A DNA stretch of 64,000 bases from Novosphingobium sp. NDB2Meth1 (GTDB lineage Bacteria > Pseudomonadota > Alphaproteobacteria > Sphingomonadales > Sphingomonadaceae). Shown here one piece after another: positions 23,778 to 33,041 of this stretch. A model generated the notes under the pieces. That model worked only from the letters and a program-made list of their open reading frames with translations. It was not told the DNA's origin and ran no database searches. A program made the position numbers and the translations under genes. The first letter of the stretch is position 1. Each line of letters starts with the position of its first letter. The stretch spans positions 434,001-498,000 of the forward strand of contig NZ_FPEH01000014.1 of assembly GCF_900117425.1 (NCBI RefSeq). Direction: 5' to 3'.

Positions 23778-24023
23778 GGCAGTTCGATATTCCTGTCTAT
23801 CGGCCCCGTCCGGCATCTGCGATGCTTTTTGATACGGTTTTGGCCGCCCTTCCCTTGCACAGTCCGTCTGAACCCGAGGTGAGTGGCCCAGAGGCTGACG
23901 GGGCGATAGACCGATTGCAACGGTGATGGAAGCAAAACACAAGGAAAAGTCGGTCGCCATGTGCCACTTCGGCCTGTCTGGAACTGCGCGGGCCGTTGTC
24001 GCCGTCTCCGTCAGGGGATCAGA

Positions 24024-26327
24024 TCAGCGCGCGCCGAGGCCCTTGAACGAGAGATTGAACTGGATCGTGTTGCCGCGCGTCACGTCGCCGATCGTGATGT
24101 AATCGCGGCGCCAGGTCAGCGCGAGATCGAGGCAGTCGTCGGCATAGGCGAAGCCTAGCCGGTGGCGCAGCAGCTGGAAACCGTCCTTGGTCTTGGTCGG
24201 ATCGTCGATGCGGCTGGTGAGGTTGGCCACCGCCGAGCCAAACACCGACCAGCGCCGCGCGAAAGCGACGCGGCCCGAAAAGCGCAGTTCCTCTCGGTCG
24301 CGCAAGTCCTCGAACGTGGCCGGGATATCGCGGTTGAGCCGGAGGTAGCCGACCTCGGCATAAGTCCGGTGATTGCCGATCGTCGCGTCGATTTCGTTGC
24401 GGCGCAGCTTGAAGCTGTCCTTGTCGAGCCGGAACCGGTGGGTGAACTGGACAATGTCGCGAAAGCGCAGCTCGCTGCGGCCGACAATGTCCGATGCGCG
24501 CGAGGAGAGACCGGTGCCGTCGGGCAGCAGGGTGTTCTGCGTCGAGAGGCGGTAGCTCTGCCCGACCGTGGTGGAGACGCGCCAGCCGGGCCGGGTCAGT
24601 TGCCAGTCGGCACCATAGGTCACCCGCACGCCGTCTTCGATGCGGTCGTAGCCGGGAAAGCGATTGAGCGCGAAAATGTTCGAGGCCTCGAGGTCGACCG
24701 AGCGCGAATCCTCGTTGGGTATGGCGAGGTTGCGGATATGCGGGATCGCGACGAGCTGGACGCGCGGGGTGAACACTTGTGTGCCGCCGAAGAGCGAACC
24801 GATCAGCGGCCACTTGACGTCGATGGCGGCGGTGGCGATGCCGCGCCCCTGCCAGCCGCGCATGCCGCGATAGAGCGCGTTGGTGGTGAGATCGTTCTGC
24901 GCGGAATGATAGACATCGCCGCGCGCCAGAGCGGTGAAGGTCACTTCCTGCCCGAGGCCGGTGATCGTGCGCAGGTCCCACTGCGCCTTGGCGAAGGCGC
25001 GCTGGGTGTCCTGCCCGGCGGGGCGGGTGATCGCGAGGCTGTTGACCTGCAGCTCCAGCGTGCCCCCGATGGCCGGCGGCACAAGCCGGCGGCGATACTC
25101 GACGGCCGGCAGCGCGATCGGCACCAGCCCCTGCCGGTCGCCAGTGCGCAAGGTCTGCACCGCCCAGCCGGCAAGGCTGAAGTAGCTGTTGTCGTCGATC
25201 CGCTCGAGATTGATCGTCGAACGCAGCCGGTCATCGCGGCTGATGTCGTAGCGGCGCAGGAACGTGCGGTCGCTGGCATAGCGGCCATAACCGGTCAGGC
25301 TCCAGTGCTCGCCGAACTGGAACCGGCCGTTGGTTTCGAAATAGCCGCGAAAGACCTGCTCCTGCGCATTGGCATCGGTCACGTTGCCGCCGCCGACGTT
25401 GATGCGCGCGCTGCGGGTGAGATAGGCGGTGGCTTGGAATGCGCCCTTGTCGGTCAGCTGGCGGTAGCGAGCGGAGATCATCGGCAGCGCCTCGGTGAAG
25501 ATATAGCCGGTAAGCGCGAGGTCCTTGTTGTTGGCGAGGCGCCAGTAATAGGTGTCGTTGATCTGAACGCCATTTGCAGCGCTGAAGCGGAAATCGGGGA
25601 TCAGGATGCCGCTTTCGGCGCGGAAGTCGGAAGTGTGCGCAAGACCCGGCAGCGGCAGGATCGGCAAGCCGAACACCCTGAGCAGCGCGCCCTTGTAGCG
25701 CACGCGCTGGTCCTTGGCATCGTAGGTGACCTTGACGGCAGTGACTTCCCAGCTCGGGCGCTTGGGGCAGCCGTCTTCGTCCTCCACCGCGCAGCCGGAG
25801 AACGCCGCATCGCGCAGCACCATGTCGCCATTGGCCGCCCGCGTGCCGCTCCGCGCGGCAAGGCGACCGCCTTGGCGCAGCACCAGCAGCAGGTCCTCGA
25901 TCGCCCCGGCCTTGAGCTCGTCGGTCAGCTCCACCTTGTCTGTGTAGAGCACGTTGCCGCCTTCATCGACGAAGCGGATATTGCCGCTCGCCTCGATCAC
26001 GCCGGTCTTGCGGTTCCATGTGACGACATCGGCGCGCACCGTCTGCTCGGCGCGGCGCAGCACGACATTGCCGGTGGCGGTGACGGTCTCCGCATCGCTG
26101 GCATAGGTGACGCGGTCGGATTCGAAGCGGACTTCGGCGGGCTGGCTTGCTGCCGTGCTGCTTGCCTCTTGGGGCGGCGGCACGGCGTCGACCGCCTGGG
26201 CATGGGCCTGCACTGCGCCAAGCACAACCGCGCCAAACACGGCGATGAACGGGGAAATCGCAGCGACGCGGACGGGTCGCAAGCATCGGGAAAAGGCTTG
26301 CGGCAGGGGCCGCGGGGGGGCGCGCAT
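24024..26327 (-). CDS. lptD: LPS-assembly outer membrane protein LptD
   Basis: Outer-membrane barrel that inserts lipopolysaccharide, working with LptE. The 767-residue product has a signal peptide (RVAAISPFIAVFGAVVLGAVQAHA), an N-terminal OstA/LptA-like beta-jellyroll domain (residues about 65-200: RVTYASDAETVTATGNVVL) and a long C-terminal barrel rich in aromatic/polar alternation. ATG 26327 is chosen for the signal peptide. It heads the leftward envelope operon and is divergent from pepA with about 100 bp between them. Confidence 0.93.
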   Translation of the reverse strand: MRAPPRPLPQAFSRCLRPVRVAAISPFIAVFGAVVLGAVQAHAQAVDAVPPPQEASSTAASQPAEVRFESDRVTYASDAETVTATGNVVLRRAEQTVRADVVTWNRKTGVIEASGNIRFVDEGGNVLYTDKVELTDELKAGAIEDLLLVLRQGGRLAARSGTRAANGDMVLRDAAFSGCAVEDEDGCPKRPSWEVTAVKVTYDAKDQRVRYKGALLRVFGLPILPLPGLAHTSDFRAESGILIPDFRFSAANGVQINDTYYWRLANNKDLALTGYIFTEALPMISARYRQLTDKGAFQATAYLTRSARINVGGGNVTDANAQEQVFRGYFETNGRFQFGEHWSLTGYGRYASDRTFLRRYDISRDDRLRSTINLERIDDNSYFSLAGWAVQTLRTGDRQGLVPIALPAVEYRRRLVPPAIGGTLELQVNSLAITRPAGQDTQRAFAKAQWDLRTITGLGQEVTFTALARGDVYHSAQNDLTTNALYRGMRGWQGRGIATAAIDVKWPLIGSLFGGTQVFTPRVQLVAIPHIRNLAIPNEDSRSVDLEASNIFALNRFPGYDRIEDGVRVTYGADWQLTRPGWRVSTTVGQSYRLSTQNTLLPDGTGLSSRASDIVGRSELRFRDIVQFTHRFRLDKDSFKLRRNEIDATIGNHRTYAEVGYLRLNRDIPATFEDLRDREELRFSGRVAFARRWSVFGSAVANLTSRIDDPTKTKDGFQLLRHRLGFAYADDCLDLALTWRRDYITIGDVTRGNTIQFNLSFKGLGAR

Positions 26328-26429
26328 GGCCTTGCCTATCGCACCGGCGCCGCTTAACTGCAAACCCACAATTCACCTTGCGACAAGCTGAGCCGCGCAG
26401 GTGTGCCCTTTTTCCGGCAGGAGCCTTGA

Positions 26430-27887
26430 ATGATCATCGAATTCGCCGCCGCAGAAGCCGCCCGCCCGGCCGTTGTCGCCAGCTTCGTGGTGCAGGACGG
26501 GCTTCCCGTCGATGCCGATGCGCTGGTGAAGGGCGCCGCCGCCGCCGCGCGCTTTACCGGCAAGGCAGGCCAGTTGTTCGAGGCATTGGTGCCGGCGGGC
26601 GAAGGTGTGCAGCGTCTGGCCTTCGCGGGCATCGGCGAGGCGGGCGCGGCTGGCCGCACCGCAATGCTGGAACGTGCAGGCGGCGGGATCACCGCGAAGT
26701 ACCTCACCTCGGGCGTCACCGAACTCGCCATCGATTTCGCCGGCAGCGGCCTGACCGCCGAGGAAGCGACCGCCGTGCTGCTGGCGGCGCGGCTGCGCGC
26801 GTGGCGGCACGATGTCTACCGCACCAAGCTGAGCGACGAGCAGAAGCCTTCGCTCGCAAAGATCGTGGTGCTGGGTGCGCCGGAAGGCACTGCCGAGCTG
26901 TGGGAGACCGAGGCGGCCATTGCCGAGGGCGTGGAGTTTACCCGCGAGTTGGTGACCGAGCCCGCCAACGTGATCTACCCCGCCAGCTTCGTCGAGCGCT
27001 GCAAGGCGCGGCTCGAGGGCACCGGGGTCGAGATCGTCGTGCTCGGCCTTGCCGAGATGACCGCGCTCGGCATGGGCGCGCTGCTCGGCGTGGCGCAGGG
27101 TTCGGTGCGCGAGCCCCGGATCATCGCGATGCGCTGGAAGGGCAAGGCGGGTACCAAGCCCACCGCCTTCGTCGGCAAGGGCGTGACGTTCGACACCGGC
27201 GGCATCTCGATCAAGCCCGCCGCCGGCATGGAAGACATGAAGTGGGACATGGGCGGCGCGGCGGCGGTCGCGGGCACGATGCTCGCGCTCGCCAAGCGCA
27301 AGGCGCAGGCCGACGTGATCGGCGTCTGCGGCCTTGTCGAGAACATGCCCGATGGCAACGCGCAGCGCCCGGGCGATGTCGTCACCACGATGTCGGGCCA
27401 GACGGTCGAAGTCATCAACACCGACGCGGAAGGCCGCCTCGTGCTGTGCGACGCGGTGACATGGGTGCAGAAGGAATATGCGCCCGCCACGATCATCGAC
27501 CTTGCCACGCTGACCGGCGCGATCATCATCTCGCTGGGGCATGAGCACGCGGGCATGTTCTCGAACGATGATCTGCTCGCAGGCCAGCTCGATGCGGCGG
27601 GCAAGGCCAGCGGCGACAAGCTGTGGCGCTTCCCGATCGGCCCGGCCTACGACAAGCTGATCGACAGCCCGATCGCCGACATGAAGAACGTGGGGCCGCG
27701 CTATGGCGGCTCGATCACCGCGGCGCAGTTCATCCAGCGCTTCGTCGAAAAGGGCGTGGCCTGGGCGCACCTCGATATCGCGGGGACCGTCTGGGTCGAC
27801 AAGCCCGGCGCGACGCATGACAAAGGCGCGACCGGCTTCGGCGTGCGCCTGCTTGATCGCTACGTGCGCGACGTGCTGGAAGCCTGA
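26430..27887 (+). CDS. pepA: Leucyl aminopeptidase (M17)
   Basis: Cytoplasmic zinc or manganese aminopeptidase that removes N-terminal residues and also binds DNA in some bacteria. The 485-residue protein has the catalytic lysine/metal motif GKGVTFDTGGISIKP and the M17 signature NTDAEGRL, with the usual two-domain length. The divergent lptD and the downstream DUF2256, M24 peptidase and holC genes are a typical alphaproteobacterial neighbourhood. Confidence 0.95.
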   Translation: MIIEFAAAEAARPAVVASFVVQDGLPVDADALVKGAAAAARFTGKAGQLFEALVPAGEGVQRLAFAGIGEAGAAGRTAMLERAGGGITAKYLTSGVTELAIDFAGSGLTAEEATAVLLAARLRAWRHDVYRTKLSDEQKPSLAKIVVLGAPEGTAELWETEAAIAEGVEFTRELVTEPANVIYPASFVERCKARLEGTGVEIVVLGLAEMTALGMGALLGVAQGSVREPRIIAMRWKGKAGTKPTAFVGKGVTFDTGGISIKPAAGMEDMKWDMGGAAAVAGTMLALAKRKAQADVIGVCGLVENMPDGNAQRPGDVVTTMSGQTVEVINTDAEGRLVLCDAVTWVQKEYAPATIIDLATLTGAIIISLGHEHAGMFSNDDLLAGQLDAAGKASGDKLWRFPIGPAYDKLIDSPIADMKNVGPRYGGSITAAQFIQRFVEKGVAWAHLDIAGTVWVDKPGATHDKGATGFGVRLLDRYVRDVLEA

Positions 27888-27890
27888 TCG

Positions 27891-28043
27891 GTGCCAAAGA
27901 TGCGCCGCAAGGCGGACCTGCCGACGAAAGTCTGCGCGTCTTGCGGCCTCCCCTTCACGTGGCGCAAGAAGTGGGAGCGCGATTGGGACAATGTGAAATA
28001 TTGTTCCGACCGCTGCCGGATGGGGAAGGGCAAAAGCGCATGA
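27891..28043 (+). CDS. DUF2256 small zinc-ribbon-like protein
   Basis: A 50-residue basic protein, [20 protein letters not shown] followed by [22 protein letters not shown] and a short tail. The two cysteine pairs (CASC and CSDRC) and the FTWRKKW segment are diagnostic for DUF2256. It starts at GTG 27891, 3 nt after pepA, and its stop overlaps the ATG of the next gene (ATGA). The function of the family is unknown; the cysteines suggest metal binding. Confidence 0.85.
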   Translation: MPKMRRKADLPTKVCASCGLPFTWRKKWERDWDNVKYCSDRCRMGKGKSA

Positions 28044-29275
28044 GCGGACTATCGCGGCGAGGATGGCTGGCGGGCGCAGGCGGTGCTGCGGCGCTGGCAG
28101 CTCTGCCCGTATCGCTGCGGGCCTTGCCGCCCCCCGTCAGCCAGTTTGCGGATGCTGCGGCGCCGATCAGCCGCGCCGAACGGATGGCCCGCATCGCCAA
28201 GCTGCAGGGCCTGCTGCAGGAGCGCGGCCTTGCGGCGCTGCTGGTCGAAAGCGGCAGCAGCCTGACCTACTTTACCGGCGTGCGCTGGTCGCGTTCCGAG
28301 CGCATCACTGCGGCAGTGATCCCGGCGAGCGGTCAGCCCATCGTGGTCACACCGTTCTTCGAAGCGCCTTCGGTCAAGGAAACGCTGGCCGTCCCCGCCG
28401 ATGTCCGCACCTGGCACGAGGATGCCAGCCCCTTCGCGCTGATCGCCGACGCGCTGCAAGGTCTGACCGGCGCGGTCGCGGTCGAGCAGACGACGCGGGC
28501 CTTCATCACCGAAGGGCTGAAGCGCGAGGGACGGTTCGAGGTCGTCTCCGGCGCGGCGCTGGTCGATGCCTGCCGCCAGATCAAGTCGCCCGCCGAACAG
28601 GCGCTGATGAGGCAGGCCAATGCCATCACGCTGGCGGCCATGCGCGAGGCGCGCGGCATGGTGCGCCCGGGCATGACAGCGAGCGATATCGGTGCGCTGA
28701 TCGAAAAAGCCACGGTGCGGATGGGCGCCGAGCACGATTTCGCGCTCGTGCTCCTCAACGAGGCGAGCGCCTACCCCCACGGCTCGCATCAGCCCCAGAC
28801 CGTGCACGAAGGCTCGGTCGTGCTGATGGACTGCGGCTGCGTGCTCGAAGGCTACCAGTCCGATATCTCGCGCACGTTCGTCTTTGGCGAACCCAACCCG
28901 CGCCAGCGCAAGGTGTGGGACACGATCCGCCGCGGGCAGGACATGGTGTTCGGCGCCGCCAAGGTCGGCGTGCCGGTCAGCAAGCTCGATGCGGCGGTGC
29001 GCCGGTTCTACGAGCGCGAGGGCTGGGGCCCCGGCTTCACACTGCCCGGTCTGCCGCACCGCGCCGGGCACGGCATCGGCATGGACGGGCACGAGAGCCC
29101 CTACCTCGTCGGCAGCGACCAGACCCCGCTTGCCCCCGGCATGTGCTTTTCCAACGAGCCGGGCCTCTACATCCCGGGCGAGTTCGGCATGCGGCTCGAG
29201 GACTGCTGGGTGATGACCGAAGCCGGCCCGCAGAGTTTCACGCCGCTGGCGCGCTCGCTCGAAGATCCGATCTGA
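28040..29275 (+). CDS. M24 metallopeptidase (Xaa-Pro aminopeptidase-like), Tat-exported
   Basis: Hydrolyses peptides with proline in second place. The 411-residue protein starts with a twin-arginine signal ([21 protein letters not shown]), so it is probably exported folded to the periplasm. The pita-bread fold is shown by the metal ligands in [18 protein letters not shown] (two Asp), [12 protein letters not shown] (His), CFSNEPGLY (Glu) and GMRLEDCW (Glu). ATG 28040 overlaps the DUF2256 stop. Confidence 0.9.
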   Translation: MSGLSRRGWLAGAGGAAALAALPVSLRALPPPVSQFADAAAPISRAERMARIAKLQGLLQERGLAALLVESGSSLTYFTGVRWSRSERITAAVIPASGQPIVVTPFFEAPSVKETLAVPADVRTWHEDASPFALIADALQGLTGAVAVEQTTRAFITEGLKREGRFEVVSGAALVDACRQIKSPAEQALMRQANAITLAAMREARGMVRPGMTASDIGALIEKATVRMGAEHDFALVLLNEASAYPHGSHQPQTVHEGSVVLMDCGCVLEGYQSDISRTFVFGEPNPRQRKVWDTIRRGQDMVFGAAKVGVPVSKLDAAVRRFYEREGWGPGFTLPGLPHRAGHGIGMDGHESPYLVGSDQTPLAPGMCFSNEPGLYIPGEFGMRLEDCWVMTEAGPQSFTPLARSLEDPI

Positions 29276-29277
29276 CC

Positions 29278-29712
29278 ATGCGGGTCGATTTCTACCAGCT
29301 CTCGCGCGATCCGGCAGAGCTCGTGCTGCCCCGGCTGGCGCAGGGTACGCTCGGCGCGGGCGAACGCCTGCTGGTGGTCTCCGAGGATGCGGAGCAACTT
29401 GGCCGGATCAGCGAGACGCTGTGGGCGCGCATTCCCGAGAGCTTTCTCGCCCATGGAATGGCCGGAGGCGAGCACGACGCGCGCCAGCCGATCCTGCTTT
29501 CGCACGAGCCGCTCCCCGCCAACGGCGCGCGCTATCTGGCGCTGGCGGACGGGGTGTGGCGGGAGATGGAGGGGGTGACGCGCGTCTTCCTGCTCTTCCC
29601 GCCGGACCGGATCGACGACGCGCGCGGCACCTGGCGCATGCTCGGCAAGCGCGAGGGCGCCGAACGCAAGTACTGGCGGCAGGAAGGCGGCAAGTGGCTG
29701 GAGGGGCCGTAA
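29278..29712 (+). CDS. holC: DNA polymerase III subunit chi
   Basis: Part of the clamp-loader complex; binds single-strand binding protein. The 144-residue protein shows the family start RVDFYQLSRDP, ERLLVVSEDAEQLGRISETLW and FLAHG, and the C-terminal WRMLGKREGAERKYWRQEGGKW. It begins 2 nt after the M24 gene; pepA and holC are commonly neighbours. Confidence 0.92.
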   Translation: MRVDFYQLSRDPAELVLPRLAQGTLGAGERLLVVSEDAEQLGRISETLWARIPESFLAHGMAGGEHDARQPILLSHEPLPANGARYLALADGVWREMEGVTRVFLLFPPDRIDDARGTWRMLGKREGAERKYWRQEGGKWLEGP

Positions 29713-29934
29713 TTCCTCCCCGGCACGGGGAGGGGGACCACCCGCAGGGTGGTGGAGGGGCACCCTCGGAGAATCCCGAACTGTTCGATAAGGCTGCACC
29801 TGCCCCTCCACCATCCTTCGACAAGCTCAGGATGGTCCCCCTCCCCCGGTGGGGGAGGAACCTTGCAGTGCAGCAAAATCCCCGCTAGGGGCGCGGCCAA
29901 CAAAAGCCTCCCCCAAACTCGCAAGGAAGATCCC
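29713..29934. repeat. REP-like palindromic cluster between holC and ndk
   Basis: No gene is present. The stretch is made of GC-rich inverted units such as CCTCCCC-ggca-cGGGGAGG, CCACCC-gca-GGGTGG and a copy of the CTTCGACAAGCTCAGGATGG repeat that also appears, inverted, at 32900 and 42695-42752. It probably terminates holC transcription. The ndk ribosome site (AAGGAAG) is at its end. Confidence 0.65.
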
Positions 29935-30357
29935 ATGGCGGTTACCCGCACCTTTTCGATCATCAAGCCCGATGCCACGCGCCGCAACCTGACCGGTGCG
30001 GTCACCAAGATGCTCGAGGAAGCCGGCCTGCGCGTCGTCGCCTCGAAGCGCATCCACATGAGCCGCGAGCAGGCCGAAGGCTTCTACGGCGTGCACCGCG
30101 AGCGTCCGTTCTTCAACGATCTGGTCGAGTTCATGATCTCGGGCCCGGTCGTGGTGCAGGTGCTCGAAGGCGAAGACGCCGTGAAGCGCAACCGCGACAT
30201 CATGGGCGCGACCAACCCCGCCAACGCCGAGCCGGGCACGATCCGCAAGGAACTGGCCGAATCGATCGAAGCCAACTCGGTCCACGGTTCGGATTCGGAC
30301 GAGAACGCCGCGATCGAGATCGCCTTCTTCTTCAAGCCTGAAGAAATCGTCGGCTGA
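29935..30357 (+). CDS. ndk: Nucleoside diphosphate kinase
   Basis: Balances nucleoside triphosphate pools by phosphate transfer through a histidine intermediate. The 140-residue protein is full length: [16 protein letters not shown] at the start and [17 protein letters not shown] with the catalytic His. ATG 29935 follows AAGGAAGATCCC. A strong intrinsic terminator follows at 30384-30413. Confidence 0.96.
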   Translation: MAVTRTFSIIKPDATRRNLTGAVTKMLEEAGLRVVASKRIHMSREQAEGFYGVHRERPFFNDLVEFMISGPVVVQVLEGEDAVKRNRDIMGATNPANAEPGTIRKELAESIEANSVHGSDSDENAAIEIAFFFKPEEIVG

Positions 30358-30383
30358 TCTGGCGAAAAGCGCTGCTATAGCAA

Positions 30384-30413
30384 GGGCCGCCGGGGCGATC
30401 CGGCGGCCCTTTT
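30384..30413 (+). terminator. Intrinsic terminator of ndk
   Basis: Perfect 10-bp stem GGGCCGCCGG / CCGGCGGCCC with loop GGCGAT, followed by TTTT. The preceding AA extends pairing with the U-run. Confidence 0.9.
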
Positions 30414-30430
30414 GCGTATCGGGAGAGGTT

Positions 30431-30670
30431 ATGCTGGGAATGGGGGACGGGTCATGCCCGTTCGAATTCAATTTCGATCCCGCCACGTTCAAGGTGGGTG
30501 ATTATGTGAGCTACCGGGTGACAGGCAGCCTCGAAGGCATGCCCTTCGTCGGCACCCTGCTCGAGGTGCATGACGATTACGTCGTGATCTCGCCCGGCGA
30601 AAGCGAACCCGATGCGCGCTATCGCGGCACGCGCGAGGATCGCCCGGTGGTAGACATCAGCGAGATCTGA
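30431..30670 (+). CDS. Small conserved-looking hypothetical protein
   Basis: A 79-residue acidic protein, MLGMGDGSCPFEFNFDPATF then KVGDYVSYRVTGSLEGMPFVGTLLEVHDDYVVISPG. The strand pattern suggests a small SH3-like or KOW-like barrel, which is inference. GGGAGAGG precedes ATG 30431. No family name was recognised. It ends just before the 28-bp inverted repeat, which can terminate it. Confidence 0.6.
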   Translation: MLGMGDGSCPFEFNFDPATFKVGDYVSYRVTGSLEGMPFVGTLLEVHDDYVVISPGESEPDARYRGTREDRPVVDISEI

Positions 30671-30677
30671 AAGAGCA

Positions 30678-30768
30678 ATAAATAGGGACAGTCCCCTTTT
30701 TATCGTTCTGTCCCAGCCGATCCCGAACGATTCTGGTTCTCGATAAAAAGGGGACTGTCCCTATTTAT
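30678..30768. repeat. Perfect 28-bp inverted repeat (GGGACAGTCCCC type)
   Basis: Arms 30678-30705 and 30741-30768 are perfect inverted copies containing TAGGGACAGTCCCCTTTTT, separated by 35 bp. The motif GGGGACTGTCCC with an A/T-rich flank is known from REP-like families mobilised by REP-associated tyrosine transposases. No transposase gene is nearby, so this is a non-autonomous unit. It lies between convergent genes and can act as a bidirectional terminator. Confidence 0.85.
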
Positions 30769-30782
30769 CGGGCCCTGCTTTT

Positions 30783-31931
30783 TCAGGCCACCGTCGGCTG
30801 CCGCGCGTACCAGCGGTCGAGCATCGAGGCCATCGCGGCAATCGCAGCAAGGCCGATCAGGATCGGCAGGCGGAAGCTGGCGCCCGATGCCAGCAGCGCG
30901 GCGGAAATCAGGCAGGCGGAAGCGCAGCCGAGGTCCCAGCCGCCTTCGGTCGCCATCGAGAAGCGCAGCACGCAGGGGCTCTGCCGCGCCATAGCGTAGA
31001 GCGGCGCGAGCATCGCAGTCGCCGTCATCGGGACGACGAGCGCGCCGAGCGCAGTGGCGACGATCGCCAGCACCGGGTGCGCGAAGGCCGCGCCCTTGAG
31101 GATCAGCGCGAAGGCTGCCGCGCCATAGGCAACGGCGAGCGAGTGGCGCGGGCGGCCGGTATCGATCAGGCGCCCGACGACAAGGCTGCCCACAGCCGCC
31201 GCCACCCCCGCCGCCGCGATCGCGCCGCCGAAGGCATCGAAATGCTCGCCGAGCGAAGCAAACAGCGCGAGGTTCCAGATCATCACGCTGCAGCCCGAAT
31301 GGAAGCCCTCGCCGAGATAAAGCCGCCGGGCATGGGCCTTCACCGCAGGGTCGAGCGCCGCTTCAGGCTCGACCGAGGGATTGGGCGCGCCGATCAGCGG
31401 CAGCGCGGTTGCCAGTTGCAGCGCGGCGATGGTCAGGAAGGCGGGGACGGGGCCCGCGACCGCCAGCAGCACGCCGCCGACCGCAGGCGCGACGATGCCG
31501 ACCACCGCGCTGGTCGCCTGCTGGATGCTCACCTGCCGCCCGCCCTTGCCGGTTTCCATCAGGCTCGGCATCACCGCGTGCCACGAGGTCCAGTAAAGCA
31601 CGCCGCCCACGCCGCTGACGCCGAGGAACAGCGCGAGCAGCGGGCCTACCCCGGTGACGAACGGGAGCAGCGCGAAACTCACCGCGCGGATCGCGACGCC
31701 CGTCAGCAGCGTGCCGAGCAGTCCCCAGCGCAGCGCCAGCGGCAGCACCAGCGGGCGCAGCACGAAGCGCGAGAGCACGATCATCGCAAAGCTCGCCAGC
31801 GCGGCGGGATAGGTGAAGCCCCGGCTCACGAGGAACCCGGCGATGAAGATGCCGCCGCTCGCTTCCACAAACGATTGCAGCCCCGAGTGGAGATAGACCC
31901 GCTGGATCGGACTCAGGACAGGGGCAGGCAT
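30783..31931 (-). CDS. MFS transporter
   Basis: A 382-residue integral membrane protein with about 11-12 hydrophobic segments. It has the N-terminal half, a central cytoplasmic loop (NPSVEPEAALDPAVKAHARRLYLGEG, residues about 185-210) and a C-terminal half with GRLIDTGRPRHSL, a motif A-like sequence of the major facilitator superfamily. The substrate cannot be told. It ends 9 nt before purN in the same direction but is probably not functionally linked. It converges with the small gene at 30431. Confidence 0.75.
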   Translation of the reverse strand: MPAPVLSPIQRVYLHSGLQSFVEASGGIFIAGFLVSRGFTYPAALASFAMIVLSRFVLRPLVLPLALRWGLLGTLLTGVAIRAVSFALLPFVTGVGPLLALFLGVSGVGGVLYWTSWHAVMPSLMETGKGGRQVSIQQATSAVVGIVAPAVGGVLLAVAGPVPAFLTIAALQLATALPLIGAPNPSVEPEAALDPAVKAHARRLYLGEGFHSGCSVMIWNLALFASLGEHFDAFGGAIAAAGVAAAVGSLVVGRLIDTGRPRHSLAVAYGAAAFALILKGAAFAHPVLAIVATALGALVVPMTATAMLAPLYAMARQSPCVLRFSMATEGGWDLGCASACLISAALLASGASFRLPILIGLAAIAAMASMLDRWYARQPTVA

Positions 31932-31940
31932 GGGTTTCCC

Positions 31941-32876
31941 CTAGAATTCCATCATCGCAGCGAGCTTGCGCGGCGCGACGGCCAGCCACGAGCGGCGCAG
32001 CCATTCGCCGATGTCGTCCCAGTCGACGTCGCCAAGGTCAAGCCGAATACCTATCCACCCGTCGCCGAAATAGGCGGGACGAAAGAAGCGCTCAGGATCG
32101 CTTTCGATGAGCTGTTCCTGCTCGTCCGCCCCGCTGATCTTGACAAGGAGGGCGGTGCGGCCATCGGCGTGGTGGTTGGTGGGGACCCAAGCAAATTTCT
32201 TGCCTTTGACGATGCCGAAGCAGGCGATGCCGTGGCTGAGGCTTTCCTCCGCTTCGGGCAGTTGCATGGCGCGCTGGCGCACCTGCTCGGTCAGCCACGC
32301 TGGATCGGTCTCGCGCGTCACCAGTTCGGCGAGGCATCGTGCGTAGAGCTGGTGTTCGGCAAACAGGACCCGCGCCGCAATCGTGTCGGGCGTATCACCC
32401 GGCAGGATCGCCACGGGGATTTGCCCGAGGATCGGGCCTTCGTCGAGGTCCGCTGTCACGAGGTGGACGGTGCAGCCGGCATGGCTGTCCCCGGCGGCAA
32501 TCGCGCGCTCATGGGTGTGGAGGCCAGTATACTTCGGCAGCAGCGAGGGGTGGATATTGACCATCCGTCCCTCCCAGCGCGCGACGAACTCCGGGCTGAG
32601 GATTCGCATATAGCCCGCGAGCGCGATCCATTGCGCGTGGTGGCGGCGGACCTGCGCTTCCATCGCCGCATCATGCTCCGCGCGGGGAATGCCCTTGTGG
32701 GGGAGGACGAAAGTGGGAATGCCCTCTGCCGCCGCGAGCTTGAGGCCGCCGGCGTCAGGGTTGTTGGAGAGGACGAGGACGATCTCGTAGGGGCAGTCCG
32801 GCAAGCGGCTGGCATAGAGCAGCGCGGCCATGTTGGTGCCGCTGCCGGAAATGAAGACGGCGACTTTGGCTTTCAT
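31941..32876 (-). CDS. purN: Phosphoribosylglycinamide formyltransferase fused to an MmcQ/YjbR-like domain
   Basis: Third step of purine synthesis: transfers formyl from 10-formyl-THF to GAR. Residues about 1-190 are a complete PurN, with VFISGSGTNMAALL, LAGYMRILSPEFV, the catalytic NIHPSLLPKYTGLHTH and VTADLDEGPILGQ. Unlike the usual ~190-210 residue enzyme, the product continues to 311 residues. The extra ~105-residue domain has GIACFGIVKGKKFAWVPTNHH, DGRTALLVKISGADEQEQLI and the C-terminal YFGDGWIGIRLD, as in MmcQ/YjbR (CyaY-like) proteins. ATG 32876 is chosen over upstream codons that lie in a REP element. purM is upstream. Confidence 0.88.
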   Translation of the reverse strand: MKAKVAVFISGSGTNMAALLYASRLPDCPYEIVLVLSNNPDAGGLKLAAAEGIPTFVLPHKGIPRAEHDAAMEAQVRRHHAQWIALAGYMRILSPEFVARWEGRMVNIHPSLLPKYTGLHTHERAIAAGDSHAGCTVHLVTADLDEGPILGQIPVAILPGDTPDTIAARVLFAEHQLYARCLAELVTRETDPAWLTEQVRQRAMQLPEAEESLSHGIACFGIVKGKKFAWVPTNHHADGRTALLVKISGADEQEQLIESDPERFFRPAYFGDGWIGIRLDLGDVDWDDIGEWLRRSWLAVAPRKLAAMMEF

Positions 32877-32883
32877 ATCGTCC

Positions 32884-33037
32884 TCTCCATTTTTCCCCTG
32901 AGCTTGTCGAAGGGGACAAATGGGGAGGTGGCCCGCCGCAGGCGGGTCGGAGGGGTAAAGGCGGCAAAGAAGAACCCCTCCGTCAGCCCTGCGGGCTGCC
33001 ACCTCCCCATTTGTGCGTCGCAAAAATGGAGAGGGAA
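32884..33037. repeat. Intergenic repeat element, copy in the purM-purN gap
   Basis: It contains AAATGGGGAGGTGG, GCCCGCCGCAGGCGGG, CGGAGGGG and AACCCCTCCGTCAGCCCTGC blocks. The same blocks occur in inverted orientation at 45403-45545, and pieces occur near 63295. It is framed by imperfect ends and splits purM from purN by 165 bp, so it could form a large mRNA hairpin within the operon. Confidence 0.7.
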
Positions 33038-33041
33038 AAGG

